From positions 1 through 64,000 of the forward strand of contig JBJEXX010000016.1 in NCBI GenBank assembly GCA_051886215.1: DNA of 64,000 nucleotides. Reading direction: 5' to 3'. Position 1 is the first letter of the stretch. The number at the start of each line of letters is the position of its first letter. The position numbers were made by a program, and so were the translations under genes. The notes under the pieces were generated by a model. It saw only the letters and a program-made list of their open reading frames with translations, was not told where the DNA came from and did no database searches. Of the stretch, positions 34,905 to 44,652 are shown piece by piece. Origin of the DNA: JBJEXX01 sp051886215 (GTDB lineage: Bacteria > Bacillota_I > Bacilli_A > RF39 > UBA660).

Positions 34905-34981
34905 AAATATCTCCTATATGTATATACTAACAATACTTTTTTCTTTTTTCAATATATGATTTTTTATATATTCATTTTTTT

Positions 34982-35016
34982 ATAAAAATAAAACACCCAA
35001 TTCATAAATAATTGGG
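34982..35016 (-). terminator. Terminator of sspI
   Basis: CCCAATT (34996-35002) and AATTGGG (35010-35016); on the minus strand the stem is followed by TGTTTTATTTTTATA. Confidence 0.8.
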
Positions 35017-35037
35017 ATGAATATTATTTAAATATTA

Positions 35038-35253
35038 TTATTTTTCTTTTTCCAATCTTGCTTTTATTATATTTAATATTTCTTGTTTCATATTATCTGT
35101 GGCATCAGACCAAACTATTTCAAAAAAAACTCCCATACCAGGAAGAGTTACTTCATCTTTTTCCGCTATGCTTTCTTCGATTGCATTTTTTAGGGTATTT
35201 ATATCATCTTCTTTAAAGTTGTTAATAATATGTTCTCTTATACTTAGGTCCAT
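35038..35253 (-). CDS. sspI: Small acid-soluble spore protein SspI family
   Basis: 71 aa. MDLSIREHIINNFKEDDI, then LKNAIEESIAEKDEVTLPGMGVFFEIVW and MKQEILNIIKARL: the SspI plan, including LPG(L/M)GV(L/F)FE. SspI is a minor spore-core protein made in the forespore of Bacillales. The frame is open back to 35307, but ATG at 35253, with GGAGC upstream on the minus strand, gives the family start and length. A dedicated terminator follows. Its presence points to a spore-forming ancestry. Confidence 0.88.
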   Translation of the reverse strand: MDLSIREHIINNFKEDDINTLKNAIEESIAEKDEVTLPGMGVFFEIVWSDATDNMKQEILNIIKARLEKEK

Positions 35254-35360
35254 AATATTTAAGCTCCTTTCATATATATTATGTAAAGTTTTAATTTTTT
35301 TATACAAAATATAGTTTTTTTTAAAATTTTAATATATAATCTAATTATAGGAGGATATTT

Positions 35361-35921
35361 ATGAATATAGCATTAATAATTATTATAGTAGTTGTTGTAT
35401 TATTAGTTCTATGGTTTTTTGGAACTTATAATAGTTTAATTTCTTTAAGAAATAGAAAGGATGATCAATGGAGTCAAATTGATGTTCAATTAAAAAGAAG
35501 AGCAGATTTAATTCCTAATTTAGTAGAAACTGTTAAAGGATACGCTAAACATGAAAAAAAGACTTTAGAAGATGTTGTAAAAGCAAGAAATACTTATGTT
35601 ACTGCAAATACTCCAGAAGAAAAAATGAAATCTAGTGGAGAACTTACACAAATGGTTAATAAATTATTTGCTTTAGCGGAATCTTATCCAGATTTAAAAG
35701 CTAATCAAAACTTTTTATCTTTACAAGAAGATTTAAAAGATACTGAAAATAAAATTAGTGTAGCTAGACAATTTTATAATGATACAGTACTAACTTATAA
35801 TAATAAAGTTGAAATGGTACCTAGTAATATAGTTGCGGGTATTTGTGGATTCAAAAAAGGAATTTTCTTTGAAGCTACAGAAGAAGAAAGAAAAAGTGTA
35901 AAAGTTTCTTTTGATGAATAA
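35361..35921 (+). CDS. lemA: LemA family membrane protein
   Basis: 186 aa. N-terminal membrane helix at about 2-24 (IALIIIIVVVVLLVLWFF), then TYNSLISLRNRKDDQWSQIDVQLKRRADLIPNLVETVKGYAKHEK, the LemA signature, and NFLSLQEDLKDTENKI, ARQFYNDTVLTYNN. A long helical domain follows the anchor. LemA proteins commonly neighbour DUF2207 proteins, as here. The function is not established. Ribosome site AGGAGG. Confidence 0.96.
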   Translation: MNIALIIIIVVVVLLVLWFFGTYNSLISLRNRKDDQWSQIDVQLKRRADLIPNLVETVKGYAKHEKKTLEDVVKARNTYVTANTPEEKMKSSGELTQMVNKLFALAESYPDLKANQNFLSLQEDLKDTENKISVARQFYNDTVLTYNNKVEMVPSNIVAGICGFKKGIFFEATEEERKSVKVSFDE

Positions 35922-35923
35922 TG

Positions 35924-35946
35924 AGCTTGCTTAGGCAAGCTTTTTT
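35924..35946 (+). terminator. Terminator between lemA and the DUF2207 gene
   Basis: AGCTTGC (35924-35930), TTAG, GCAAGCT (35935-35941), then T. It lies in the 38-base gap, so the downstream gene is probably partly read through or attenuated. Confidence 0.85.
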
Positions 35947-35959
35947 AGGAGAGTGAGTT

Positions 35960-37867
35960 ATGAAAAAATTTATATTATTATTATTTTCTGTTTTTTTACT
36001 TATACCTATATCTGTAAATGCAATTGAAACTACTAAACAATTTATTATAAATATAGATATATTAGAAGATGGGTCTATCAAAGTACAAGAATTAGCTAAA
36101 TTAGATGGAGAATATAATGGTAGATTTAGAACTTTAGAGTATAAAGAGAATTTTTACAGTACTACTTTTAGTAATACAAAATCTAGTTTTGAAGAAAATA
36201 TGTTATATAATGGAACTGCAATAGAAGATATAAAAGTAGGGGCAATAGATTATAATGGGAAATTAAGTTTTTCTGATTTTGATAAAAAAGTAGATTATTT
36301 TAATGAAGATTATAATGCAGAAGCTGGAGATTATGGTAAATATCTTTTAGAAGATTATTATAATGGAATAAAAATCAAAACTTTTTGTCCATCTAATTAT
36401 AAAAAAGCATTTTATTTAGAATATGTGGTTAAAAATGTTGTTGTTTCTCATAATGATGTTTCAGAAATTTTTTGGAATATTTTGGGTGATGAATACGAAG
36501 AAAATATAAAAGATTTTGAAGTTAAAGTTAATTTGCCTAAAGAAGATAAAAATGTAAGAATGTGGTTAAAAGCTACTAAAGAATCATTAAATGGTGAAAT
36601 AAAAAATATCGATAATAAAACTGCATATATTTATTATGATTTTCTAGGTGCTTATAATCCATCTACAATTAGAATGATGTTTAGTAATGATTTAGTTCCA
36701 TATAATACAAAGAAAAGTGGTATAGATGGAAAAGAATATATTTTAGAAGTAGAGAGGGAAGCTGCAGAAGAGGCTAATGCTTATCGTAAAAAAATAAAAA
36801 TGCAAAATGGGGTTATTATAGGTTTATCTATATTATGGTTTATTGTTTTTATAATAACAATAATTATATATTATTTTAAGTATGATAAAGAATATACTCC
36901 AGAGTTTAATAATGAATATATGAGAGAGTTCCCTAATGTATATGGTCCTGAATATGTGGAATATGTAATGGAGCATAAAGTTTCTGAGGATGGTTTTTCA
37001 GCTTCAATTTTAAATATAATTTATAAGAAGGCTTTACAAGTAAAAGAATTACCGGATTCTAAAAAAGATTATTTACTTGTAGGCGATGAAACAAAATTAA
37101 ATGATTTAACAGAAGCAGAGTTAAAAATATATGATATGTTGATAAACACAATTGGTAATGGTAAAAGTGTAACTTGTAAAGAAATTAGAAAATATGGTAA
37201 TACAGAAAGTAAAGCAAGAAAACTTTTAAGTTCTTATAGTAAGTGGAAATCAAATGTTTTAATGAATGCTAGAAAATTGGAAATATATTATGATGGTGCT
37301 AAATATAAATTTTTTCCAATATTAATATGTTTATTAAGTATAGCAATTACATTTTTAAATATTAATTTTGAAACTGGTTTTGTATTAGGAAATATGGCTG
37401 TTGGTCTTGGAATAGTTGGTTGTATTTATGTTTCAGCAGCTACTAAAAAAACTAAAAAAGGTATAGAAGAATACGCTAAATGGAAAGCTTTTAAAAAATT
37501 CTTAAAAGATTTTGGAAGATTTAATGAAAAAGAGTTACCTGAAATAGCTCTTTGGGAAAAATATTTAGTATACGCAACTGTCTTAGGTTGTGCTAAAGAA
37601 GTAGAAAAAGCAATGAAAGTTAAATTAGATAATATGAATATTAATGACTATGATAATACATCTGATGTATTTATAAATTATTACTATATGAATAGATTAA
37701 TAGATATTAATATTGCAAGTAGTGTATCAAGTGCAATGCATCAAGCTGTATCTTCATCACGTTCTTCAATTGCTCAAAGTAATGCTTCATCATCTGGAGG
37801 CTTTGGTGGGGGAGGTTCCTTTGGTGGAGGCTCTGGTGGTGGAGGCGGCGGAGGCGGTCGCTTCTAA
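35960..37867 (+). CDS. DUF2207 family membrane protein with Gly-rich tail
   Basis: 635 aa. Signal peptide at 1-20 (LFSVFLLIPISVNAIE). The outer DUF2207 domain at about 25-260 has IDILEDGSIKVQELAKLDGEYNG and FRTLEYKENFYST, and SGIDGKEYILEVEREAAEEA leads to a membrane helix at about 290-312. Two more helices lie near 455-490. A cytoplasmic region (KALQVKELPDSKKDYLLVG) lies between. The tail ends SSSGGFGGGGSFGGGSGGGGGGGGRF, as in other DUF2207 proteins. LemA plus DUF2207 is a recurring pair of unknown role. Ribosome site AGGAGAG. Confidence 0.9.
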   Translation: MKKFILLLFSVFLLIPISVNAIETTKQFIINIDILEDGSIKVQELAKLDGEYNGRFRTLEYKENFYSTTFSNTKSSFEENMLYNGTAIEDIKVGAIDYNGKLSFSDFDKKVDYFNEDYNAEAGDYGKYLLEDYYNGIKIKTFCPSNYKKAFYLEYVVKNVVVSHNDVSEIFWNILGDEYEENIKDFEVKVNLPKEDKNVRMWLKATKESLNGEIKNIDNKTAYIYYDFLGAYNPSTIRMMFSNDLVPYNTKKSGIDGKEYILEVEREAAEEANAYRKKIKMQNGVIIGLSILWFIVFIITIIIYYFKYDKEYTPEFNNEYMREFPNVYGPEYVEYVMEHKVSEDGFSASILNIIYKKALQVKELPDSKKDYLLVGDETKLNDLTEAELKIYDMLINTIGNGKSVTCKEIRKYGNTESKARKLLSSYSKWKSNVLMNARKLEIYYDGAKYKFFPILICLLSIAITFLNINFETGFVLGNMAVGLGIVGCIYVSAATKKTKKGIEEYAKWKAFKKFLKDFGRFNEKELPEIALWEKYLVYATVLGCAKEVEKAMKVKLDNMNINDYDNTSDVFINYYYMNRLIDINIASSVSSAMHQAVSSSRSSIAQSNASSSGGFGGGGSFGGGSGGGGGGGGRF

Positions 37868-37881
37868 TAAAACTGTATTTT

Positions 37882-37920
37882 AAAATGCATAATAGAGATA
37901 TTATGTGTTTTAATTTTTTA
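37882..37920 (+). terminator. Intrinsic terminator
   Basis: AAAATGCATAAT (37882-37893) pairs with ATTATGTGTTTT (37900-37911), two wobble pairs, then a T-rich stretch. Confidence 0.75.
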
Positions 37921-37931
37921 TAGGCTATTAT

Positions 37932-37960
37932 TTGTAAAAATAAAGATTATATTGTATAAT
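37932..37960 (+). promoter_or_regulatory. Promoter at the start of the glycan locus
   Basis: TTGTAA (37932-37937), 17-base spacer, TATAAT (37955-37960), 23 bases before the first glycosyltransferase. Confidence 0.75.
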
Positions 37961-37983
37961 TTTTATAGAAAATAGGTGATTTA

Positions 37984-38817
37984 ATGAAAACGGCTCTAAT
38001 AGTTTTAAATTATAATGACTATGACACAACTCATAACTTTATAACTGACATTAAAAAATATAAAATATTAGATTTAATAGTAATTGTAGATAATTGTTCT
38101 ACTGATGATTCTTACAAAAAATTAAAGAAAATAGAAGTGGATAATATTCATGTTGTAAAATCGGATAAAAATGGTGGTTACGGATATGGTAATAATATAG
38201 GTATTAAATATGCTATAAAAAATCTAGGAAAATGTAATATTATTATTTCTAATCCTGATATAGAAGTAAAAGAAAAAACAATAGAAAAGTTATTAATAAC
38301 TTTAAATAGTAATGATGATTATGCTATTGTTGGCCCTATTATTAATACTTATGGAAAATTAGATAAAGGTTGGAAATTAACTAATGGATTTCAAGAATTA
38401 TTATTGAGTATTCCTAAATATGGAACAAAAAACAGGAATAGGATTATTGGCTATAAGGATAGTTATTATAAAAAAAACATAAATGAAGTTGATGTGGTTT
38501 CTGGATGCTTTTTTCTAGTAAAGTCAGAATGTCTTAAGAAAATAAATTATTTTGATGAAAATATATTTTTATATTATGAAGAAAATATTATTTCTAGAAA
38601 ATTACATAATTTGGGATATAAAATAGTTATTGATATGAGTTGTGAAATTATTCACAATCATTCAATATCTATAGATAAATCTCATTCTGCATTATCGAAA
38701 TATAAAATTTTGAAAGAAAGTCAAATGTATTATCTGAATAATTACACTAATACATCTAAATTTACTAAAATGTTGATTAATTTTATATGTAAAATAATGA
38801 CAAGTCATTATAGATAA
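37984..38817 (+). CDS. GT2 glycosyltransferase (rhamnosyltransferase-like)
   Basis: 277 aa, no membrane helix. LIVLNYNDYDTTHNFITDI, VIVDNCSTDDSYKKL, SNPDIEV (DXD-like) and VSGCFFLVKSECL, FDENIFLYYEE: the GT-A fold GT2 pattern seen in rhamnosyltransferases. It transfers a sugar from an NDP donor to a lipid-linked glycan; given rmlABCD in the window, rhamnose is a fair guess for the donor. It opens the polysaccharide locus and is followed by the ABC exporter. Donor and acceptor cannot be read from sequence. Confidence 0.88.
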   Translation: MKTALIVLNYNDYDTTHNFITDIKKYKILDLIVIVDNCSTDDSYKKLKKIEVDNIHVVKSDKNGGYGYGNNIGIKYAIKNLGKCNIIISNPDIEVKEKTIEKLLITLNSNDDYAIVGPIINTYGKLDKGWKLTNGFQELLLSIPKYGTKNRNRIIGYKDSYYKKNINEVDVVSGCFFLVKSECLKKINYFDENIFLYYEENIISRKLHNLGYKIVIDMSCEIIHNHSISIDKSHSALSKYKILKESQMYYLNNYTNTSKFTKMLINFICKIMTSHYR

Positions 38818-38838
38818 AAATGATTAGAACTATAATTA

Positions 38839-38847
38839 TGATATAAT
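38839..38847 (+). promoter_or_regulatory. Extended -10 promoter before the ABC exporter
   Basis: TATGATATAAT (38837-38847 region; TATAAT at 38842-38847) lies 20 bases before the ATG, with GGAGG in between. Confidence 0.5.
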
Positions 38848-38867
38848 AACAAATACGGAGGAATTAT

Positions 38868-39593
38868 ATGTACGCAATAAAAGTTGAAAATATGACTAAA
38901 CAATTTAAAATACATAGTGATAAACCAATGACTTTAAAAGAAAGATTAGTATCATTAAGAAATAATAAAGTTGTAAAAAGAACGGTTTTAGAAAATATAA
39001 ATCTTGAAATAAAAAAAGGTGAAACTGTTGCTTTAATAGGGACTAATGGTTCCGGGAAAAGTACTTTATTAAAATTAATGACTAAAATAATTTATCCAAA
39101 TAAAGGTAAAATTACAACAAAAGGAAAACTAACTTCTTTATTGGAATTAGGAGCTGGATTTCATCCTGATTTTACAGGACGTGAAAATATTTTCTTTAAT
39201 GCATCAATATTTGGTTTGACTGCTAAAGAAATTGATGTGAGAGTTCCTGAAATAATTAAATTTTCAGAATTAGAAAATTTCATTGATACTCCAGTTAGGA
39301 CATATTCATCTGGTATGTATATGCGTCTTGCATTTAGTGTTGCAATAAATGTTGATGCTGAGATTTTGTTAATAGATGAAATTCTTGCTGTTGGTGATCA
39401 ACATTTTCAAGAGAAATGTTTTAATAAGTTACATGAATTAAAGGAAAGTGGAAAAACAATTGTAATTGTAAGCCATAGTTTAGAAGCGGTTAAAGATTTA
39501 TGTGATAGAGCTATTTGGATCTATGAAGGAAAAGTAAGAATGGATGGCAAAACAGATGAAGTAATAGAAGAATATTTAAAGGTATGTCAGTAG
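38868..39593 (+). CDS. Polysaccharide ABC exporter ATPase (Wzt/TagH type)
   Basis: 241 aa. Walker A GTNGSGKSTL, the Q-loop region ELGAGFHPDFTGRENIFFNA typical of the Wzt/TagH/RfbE group, ABC signature YSSGMYMRLAF, Walker B ILLIDEILAVGD, then HDL-type H-switch SHSL. It lacks the C-terminal carbohydrate-binding domain of long Wzt proteins, so chain-length or cap recognition would lie elsewhere. It pairs with the permease 8 bases downstream to carry lipid-linked glycan outward. Confidence 0.94.
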   Translation: MYAIKVENMTKQFKIHSDKPMTLKERLVSLRNNKVVKRTVLENINLEIKKGETVALIGTNGSGKSTLLKLMTKIIYPNKGKITTKGKLTSLLELGAGFHPDFTGRENIFFNASIFGLTAKEIDVRVPEIIKFSELENFIDTPVRTYSSGMYMRLAFSVAINVDAEILLIDEILAVGDQHFQEKCFNKLHELKESGKTIVIVSHSLEAVKDLCDRAIWIYEGKVRMDGKTDEVIEEYLKVCQ

Positions 39594-39601
39594 GTGATTA
39601 A

Positions 39602-40372
39602 ATGTTGTTAAAAAATTTGTATGAATATAGAGAGTTATTGAAAAGTAATGTAAAAAAAGAAATTAGAGGTAAATATAAAGGGTCAGTTCTTGGTGTATTA
39701 TGGTCATTTATCAATCCGTTATTACAGGTTTTAGTATATGCAATTGTATTTCCTTATATAATGAGAATTCAAACAGATAATTATTTAATTTTTCTTATTA
39801 TTGGTATTATACCATGGACTTTTTTTACAACAGTTATTAATCAAGGAATGATTACTGTTAGAATAAATAGTGGAATAATAAAAAAAGTATATTTTCCAAG
39901 AGAAATATTACCTATTTCTGTTGCTACCAGTGGTTTGGTTAATTTCCTTATAAGTTGTATTATTATTTTATTGTTTTGTATATTTGGTGGAGTTGGTATA
40001 TCTTGGCATTTAATATTTTTGCCATTAATTATGCTTATTGAATATATATTTAGTTTAGGTTTGGTGTTAGGATTAAGTGCAATAAATATATATATAAAAG
40101 ATACTGAATATATAGTTCAATTTATATTAAATATGTTATTTTATGCAACACCTATTTTATATCAATCAAGTCTTTTCCCTTCAAAGATTAGATGGGTATT
40201 GGAAATTAACCCTTTAACTCAAATGGTTGAAGCTTATAGAGATATATTTTTATATCATCAAATTCCTGGGTTTGGAAACATTGTTTATATATTAATTATA
40301 TCATTAGTAGTATTCTTTATAGGTTTATGTATTTTTAGAAAACTTGAAAAAGGGTTTGCGGAAGAGGTATAA
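39602..40372 (+). CDS. Polysaccharide ABC exporter permease (Wzm/TagG type)
   Basis: 256 aa, ABC2-type permease with about six helices. RELLKSNVKKEIRGKYKGSVLGVLWSFINPLL at the start is the RfbA/Wzm/TagG signature; WTFFTTVINQGMITVRINSGIIKKVYFPREILPI follows, and NPLTQMVEAYRDIFLYH near the end. It forms the membrane channel for the Wzt partner just upstream (8-base gap). Ribosome site AGGTGAT. Confidence 0.95.
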   Translation: MLLKNLYEYRELLKSNVKKEIRGKYKGSVLGVLWSFINPLLQVLVYAIVFPYIMRIQTDNYLIFLIIGIIPWTFFTTVINQGMITVRINSGIIKKVYFPREILPISVATSGLVNFLISCIIILLFCIFGGVGISWHLIFLPLIMLIEYIFSLGLVLGLSAINIYIKDTEYIVQFILNMLFYATPILYQSSLFPSKIRWVLEINPLTQMVEAYRDIFLYHQIPGFGNIVYILIISLVVFFIGLCIFRKLEKGFAEEV

Positions 40373-40373
40373 C

Positions 40374-42524
40374 ATGAAAAAAATTAAAGAGATTGTTTCT
40401 ACAGAAGCCAAAATATTAGAACAAAAAAAAGATGAAATATATAATATAGAAAGATGTAAAATATTTGGATTTATGAGACCTAGACTGTTCTTTGATGGTA
40501 ACTTTTCTAATGATATAAATATTAAAATTTATACTAAGGGAAAAGTTTTATTTGATAAAGATTATAGTTATAAAACAAAAAAAGTAGCTATTATTCAAAA
40601 TTTATCTTTATTCAGTTCTAAAATTTATATAGATATTTTAAATAAAAAGAAAAAAGCAATTATTATAAGATATGTTATTAATAATTCTGTTTTTGTTAAA
40701 TTTATTAACAAAGTACATACAATACTTAAATTAATTTATAAAGCGTTAAGAGTTTTATGGAAAAAACATCATTTTATGGTTCCTCCTAAAATGTGGGGAT
40801 TTTATTTTAGAAAATTAAAAGAAAAAATACAGTTTGAGGAATCTAGTATAGTTTTTTTGGATCCTTTTGTTTCAAATGAATATAATGAATGGTTATTAAA
40901 ACATGAAGTAATTGATGAAGTAAGAAAGCAAAAATATAATCCGTTAATATCAATTGTAGTACCAGTTTATAATGTTCCTATTAAGTATTTAGAAGAATGT
41001 ATTGATTCTGTTTTAAATCAAAATTATTCAAATTGGGAATTGTGTTTAGTTGATGATTGTTCTACTAATGAAGATATAAAACCAACTTTAGAAAAATATG
41101 AAAAAATGGATAAAAGAATTAAAGTTCATTATAGAAAAGAAAATGGAAGAATAGCTGAGGCAACTAATACTGGTTTTAAAATGGCTAAAGGTGAATTTAT
41201 TGGTTTGTTAGATAATGATGATGTTTTAACTGTTGATGCTTTATACGAAGTAGTAAAAGTTCTAAATAGTAATAGAAAAGTTGATTTTATTTATTCTGAT
41301 GAAGATAAATTAAATTTAAAATATGAGAGATGTGAACCATATTTTAAAAGTGATTGGTCACCTGATACATTTATGAGTAATAATTATTTATGTCATTTTT
41401 CTGTGTTTAGAAAATCATTACTTGATAAAGTTGGTGGTGAAAGAAGCGAATATGATGGAGCACAAGATTTTGATTTATTTTTGAGATTAACAGAAGAAGC
41501 TAAAGAAATTTGCCATATAAGTAAAATCTTATATCATTGGAGAATTATTCCAGGGTCAACTTCTGATTGTATTAGTGCAAAAAGTTATGCTGTAGAAGCA
41601 GGAAGAAAAGCAGTAGAATCTGCATTAAAAAGAAGAAAAATTATAGGTACTGTTGACAGTAATGGGGATGGAACATACATAGTAAATTATAAGATTAAAA
41701 ATCCTTTAGTATCTATTATAATTCCAACTAAAGATTATGCTGATACATTAGAGATTTGTTTAAATTCTATTTATAAAAAAAGTACATATAAGAATTTCGA
41801 AATTATTGTTGTTGATAATAATAGCAAAGAACAAAAAACATTTGATTTGTTTGAAAAATATAAAAATGAACATAACAATTTTAAAGTAATAAGATTAGAA
41901 TGTGATTTTAACTATTCTTATTTAAATAATGAAGCAGTGAAAGTTTCTAAAGGAGATTATATTTTATTATTAAATAATGATACTGAGATTATAACAGAGG
42001 ATTGGCTTGAAAAAATGATTGGTTATGCACAACTGGATCATGTTGGTACAGTTGGAGTTAAATTATATTATCCAGATAACACTATTCAACATGGTGGTAC
42101 TGTTTTAGGAATTAATGGGGTTGCTTCACATGCTTATGTAGGTTATTCAAGAGATTTTGGTGGCTATTTTGGAAAGTTAAAAGCTCCTTGTAATTATGCT
42201 GCTAATACAGCGGCTTGTTTAATGATTTCTAAGAAAAAATTTACTGAGGTTAATGGCTTAGATGAAAAATTAAAAGTAAATTATAATGATGTTGACTTTA
42301 ATATTAAATTATTGGATAAAGGATATTATAATGTATTTTTACCTAATGTGGAATTATATCATTTTGAGTCAAAATCTAGAGGTTTAGATATTGATAAGAA
42401 AAAATATAATCAAACTTTAGAAGAAATAAAATATATTCAAAACAAATGGGATAAATTTTTAAAAAACGATCCATTTTATAATAAAAATTATAGTAGAAAT
42501 TCAGTTTATAAACTAGAAAAATAG
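40374..42524 (+). CDS. Tandem GT2 glycosyltransferase
   Basis: 716 aa. After an N-terminal region of ~185 residues (beta-rich, unassigned; IFGFMRPRLFFDGNFS) come two GT2 domains: one at about 190-430 (ISIVVPVYNVPIKYLEECI, LVDDCSTNE, LLDNDDVLTVDAL, FIYSDEDKL) and one at about 450-700 (SIIIPTKDYADTLEICLNSI, VVDNNSKEQ, LLNNDTEIITEDWLEKM, TAACLMISKKKF). Both keep acidic DXD-type residues (NDD and NND). Such tandem enzymes usually add two sugars in order. The frame is open from 40344, but ATG 40374, 1 base past the permease stop, after GAAGAGG, is chosen. Confidence 0.88.
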   Translation: MKKIKEIVSTEAKILEQKKDEIYNIERCKIFGFMRPRLFFDGNFSNDINIKIYTKGKVLFDKDYSYKTKKVAIIQNLSLFSSKIYIDILNKKKKAIIIRYVINNSVFVKFINKVHTILKLIYKALRVLWKKHHFMVPPKMWGFYFRKLKEKIQFEESSIVFLDPFVSNEYNEWLLKHEVIDEVRKQKYNPLISIVVPVYNVPIKYLEECIDSVLNQNYSNWELCLVDDCSTNEDIKPTLEKYEKMDKRIKVHYRKENGRIAEATNTGFKMAKGEFIGLLDNDDVLTVDALYEVVKVLNSNRKVDFIYSDEDKLNLKYERCEPYFKSDWSPDTFMSNNYLCHFSVFRKSLLDKVGGERSEYDGAQDFDLFLRLTEEAKEICHISKILYHWRIIPGSTSDCISAKSYAVEAGRKAVESALKRRKIIGTVDSNGDGTYIVNYKIKNPLVSIIIPTKDYADTLEICLNSIYKKSTYKNFEIIVVDNNSKEQKTFDLFEKYKNEHNNFKVIRLECDFNYSYLNNEAVKVSKGDYILLLNNDTEIITEDWLEKMIGYAQLDHVGTVGVKLYYPDNTIQHGGTVLGINGVASHAYVGYSRDFGGYFGKLKAPCNYAANTAACLMISKKKFTEVNGLDEKLKVNYNDVDFNIKLLDKGYYNVFLPNVELYHFESKSRGLDIDKKKYNQTLEEIKYIQNKWDKFLKNDPFYNKNYSRNSVYKLEK

Positions 42525-42532
42525 GTGGTAAT

Positions 42533-44644
42533 ATGAAAAAGGTAAATATATATAATAATTGTAAAAAACTTGATATAAATAATCCTTTAAAAGTATCTGT
42601 TATTATACCTAACTATAATTATGAAAATTTTATAATTGAAAGAATTGATTCAATTTTACTTCAGACATATCCTATTTATGAATTAATAATTTTAGATGAT
42701 AAATCTACTGATAATAGTGTAAAAGTTATAGAAGAAAAGATTAAAACAATTAAAGATATTAAAGTAAAATTTATTAAGAACGATGTAAATAGTGGAATGG
42801 TCTTTTCTCAATGGCAAAAAGGGTTAAAAAATATTACTGGAGATTATTTTTGGATAGCAGAAGCTGATGATTCCTGTGATAATAAGTTTTTAGAAAAATT
42901 AATAAAACCGTTTGTTGAAAATGAGGATTTGGTATTATCTTATTCCGAATCAATGAAAATCAATGAAAATAATGAAATAATAGGAAACGATTGCAGAGAC
43001 TGGGCTGATATTTTCAAAACTGGAAAATGGAACGATTCATATATTTGTTCTGGGAAAGAAGAAATCTTAAATTCACTTAGTTATAATAATTCTATTTTAA
43101 ATGTTTCTAGTATTGTATGGAAATATAATAAGAAACTATTTGATATATTTGAAGAGGCAAAAGAATATAAAGTTGCGGGAGATTGGTATATATATGTTAA
43201 AGTTTTAAAAAATGGTGGTATTGCTTATAATAGTGAATCATTAAACTATTTTAGAAAACATTCGAAATCTGTTTCAACTATAATAAAGAAAAATATAGAG
43301 TATAAGGAAGTGCTAATGATTCAAGATTATATAAAGAATAATTATAATTTGAGTAAAGATATTTTAGAAAAACAAATATTAAGGAGAAAACTAATGGGAT
43401 TTTGTGAGAATAAAAAAAATGTCAATAAAAAGGGAAACGTAGCATGGGTTATTCCTGGTTTATTAAAAGGATCTGGTGGTCATAGGACAATTATTCAAAA
43501 TATAAATGCTCTAATAAAGGATGGATATCAATGTGATATTTATGTAGAGGATTATGAAAATCTATATCCTATTGAATTAGCCAAAAAAATTAATGAATTT
43601 TATGGAAATTGTGATGCTGATGTTTATAGTGGATGGCAACTAACAAAAAAATATGATGTCTGTGTAGCAACAGCTTTTAATACAGTGGAAACAGTGATGA
43701 AAGCTGATTGTGATAAAAGAGTATATTTTGTACAAGATTATGAACCTTATTTTTTCTCAATGGGAGATTATTATATACAAGCTGAAAACTCTTATAAAAA
43801 TGATATTAATGTTATTACAATAGGAAAATGGTTAAGCGCTAAGATGAGTAATGAGTATAATTTAAAATCAAATTATTTTAATTTTTGTGCAGATTTAAAT
43901 ATATATAAACAAATAAAAAGCATAACAAAAGAAAATGCAATTTGCTATATTTTTCAACCAAATAAACCGAGAAGATGCGACTCTATTGGATTAAAAGCGT
44001 TACAAATAGTAAAAAAAATTAAACCTGATATAAAAATATATTTATATGGATCTGAAAAATGTGACGTAAATAATTTAGAAGTAGAGCATTTAGGTATTAT
44101 TCCTATAGAAAAATGTAATGAACTATATAATAAATGTAAAGTAGGGTTATGTTTAAGTGCTTCTAATCCATCAAGAATTCCATTTGAAATGATGGCGGCT
44201 GGATTACCAGTTGTTGAAATGTATAGGGAGAATAATCTTTATGATTTTCCAAATGATGGTTGTTTGCTTGCGGATTCTAAACCAGAAGCAATTGCGGCTG
44301 CAATAATAAAAATATTAGATGATACTAAATTGCAAAAACAATTATCTAAAAATGGAATAAAATTTATGAAAGATTATCCTTTGGAAAAAGGATATGAACA
44401 ATTTTTAGAAAATTTTAATGAAATAGTTTTTAATAAAAAAATAAAAGTATCTAAAATTGAAAAAGCATATACAAAAGATATAGAATTAAGTACAAAAGAA
44501 ACAGAGATTATATCCAAAAATATAAATAGCGTAGTAACTTTTACGAAGCCAAAAGAAGTTTTGTTAAAACAATCTATTATAAGAAAAATTTTCAGAAAAC
44601 TAAGAAGATTTTTAAGAAAAATCAAAAGAAAAATATTTAAATGA
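42533..44644 (+). CDS. GT2-GT4 fusion glycosyltransferase (WsaF-like second half)
   Basis: 703 aa. GT2 domain at about 18-240 (KVSVIIPNYNYENFIIERI, ILDDKSTDNS, WIAEADDSCD). The second half from about 300 is GT-B: GNVAWVIPGLLKGSGGHRTI, DVCVATAFNTVETV, VYFVQDYEPYFFSMGDYY, and PSRIPFEMMAAGLPVVEM. FVQDYEP with FE.MA is close to WsaF-type rhamnosyltransferases. Two transferases in one chain suggest consecutive steps. A basic tail (RKIFRKLRRFLRKIKRKI) may bind the membrane surface. Its TGA stop overlaps the ATG at 44641. Confidence 0.87.
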   Translation: MKKVNIYNNCKKLDINNPLKVSVIIPNYNYENFIIERIDSILLQTYPIYELIILDDKSTDNSVKVIEEKIKTIKDIKVKFIKNDVNSGMVFSQWQKGLKNITGDYFWIAEADDSCDNKFLEKLIKPFVENEDLVLSYSESMKINENNEIIGNDCRDWADIFKTGKWNDSYICSGKEEILNSLSYNNSILNVSSIVWKYNKKLFDIFEEAKEYKVAGDWYIYVKVLKNGGIAYNSESLNYFRKHSKSVSTIIKKNIEYKEVLMIQDYIKNNYNLSKDILEKQILRRKLMGFCENKKNVNKKGNVAWVIPGLLKGSGGHRTIIQNINALIKDGYQCDIYVEDYENLYPIELAKKINEFYGNCDADVYSGWQLTKKYDVCVATAFNTVETVMKADCDKRVYFVQDYEPYFFSMGDYYIQAENSYKNDINVITIGKWLSAKMSNEYNLKSNYFNFCADLNIYKQIKSITKENAICYIFQPNKPRRCDSIGLKALQIVKKIKPDIKIYLYGSEKCDVNNLEVEHLGIIPIEKCNELYNKCKVGLCLSASNPSRIPFEMMAAGLPVVEMYRENNLYDFPNDGCLLADSKPEAIAAAIIKILDDTKLQKQLSKNGIKFMKDYPLEKGYEQFLENFNEIVFNKKIKVSKIEKAYTKDIELSTKETEIISKNINSVVTFTKPKEVLLKQSIIRKIFRKLRRFLRKIKRKIFK

Positions 44645-44652
44645 GGTATATT

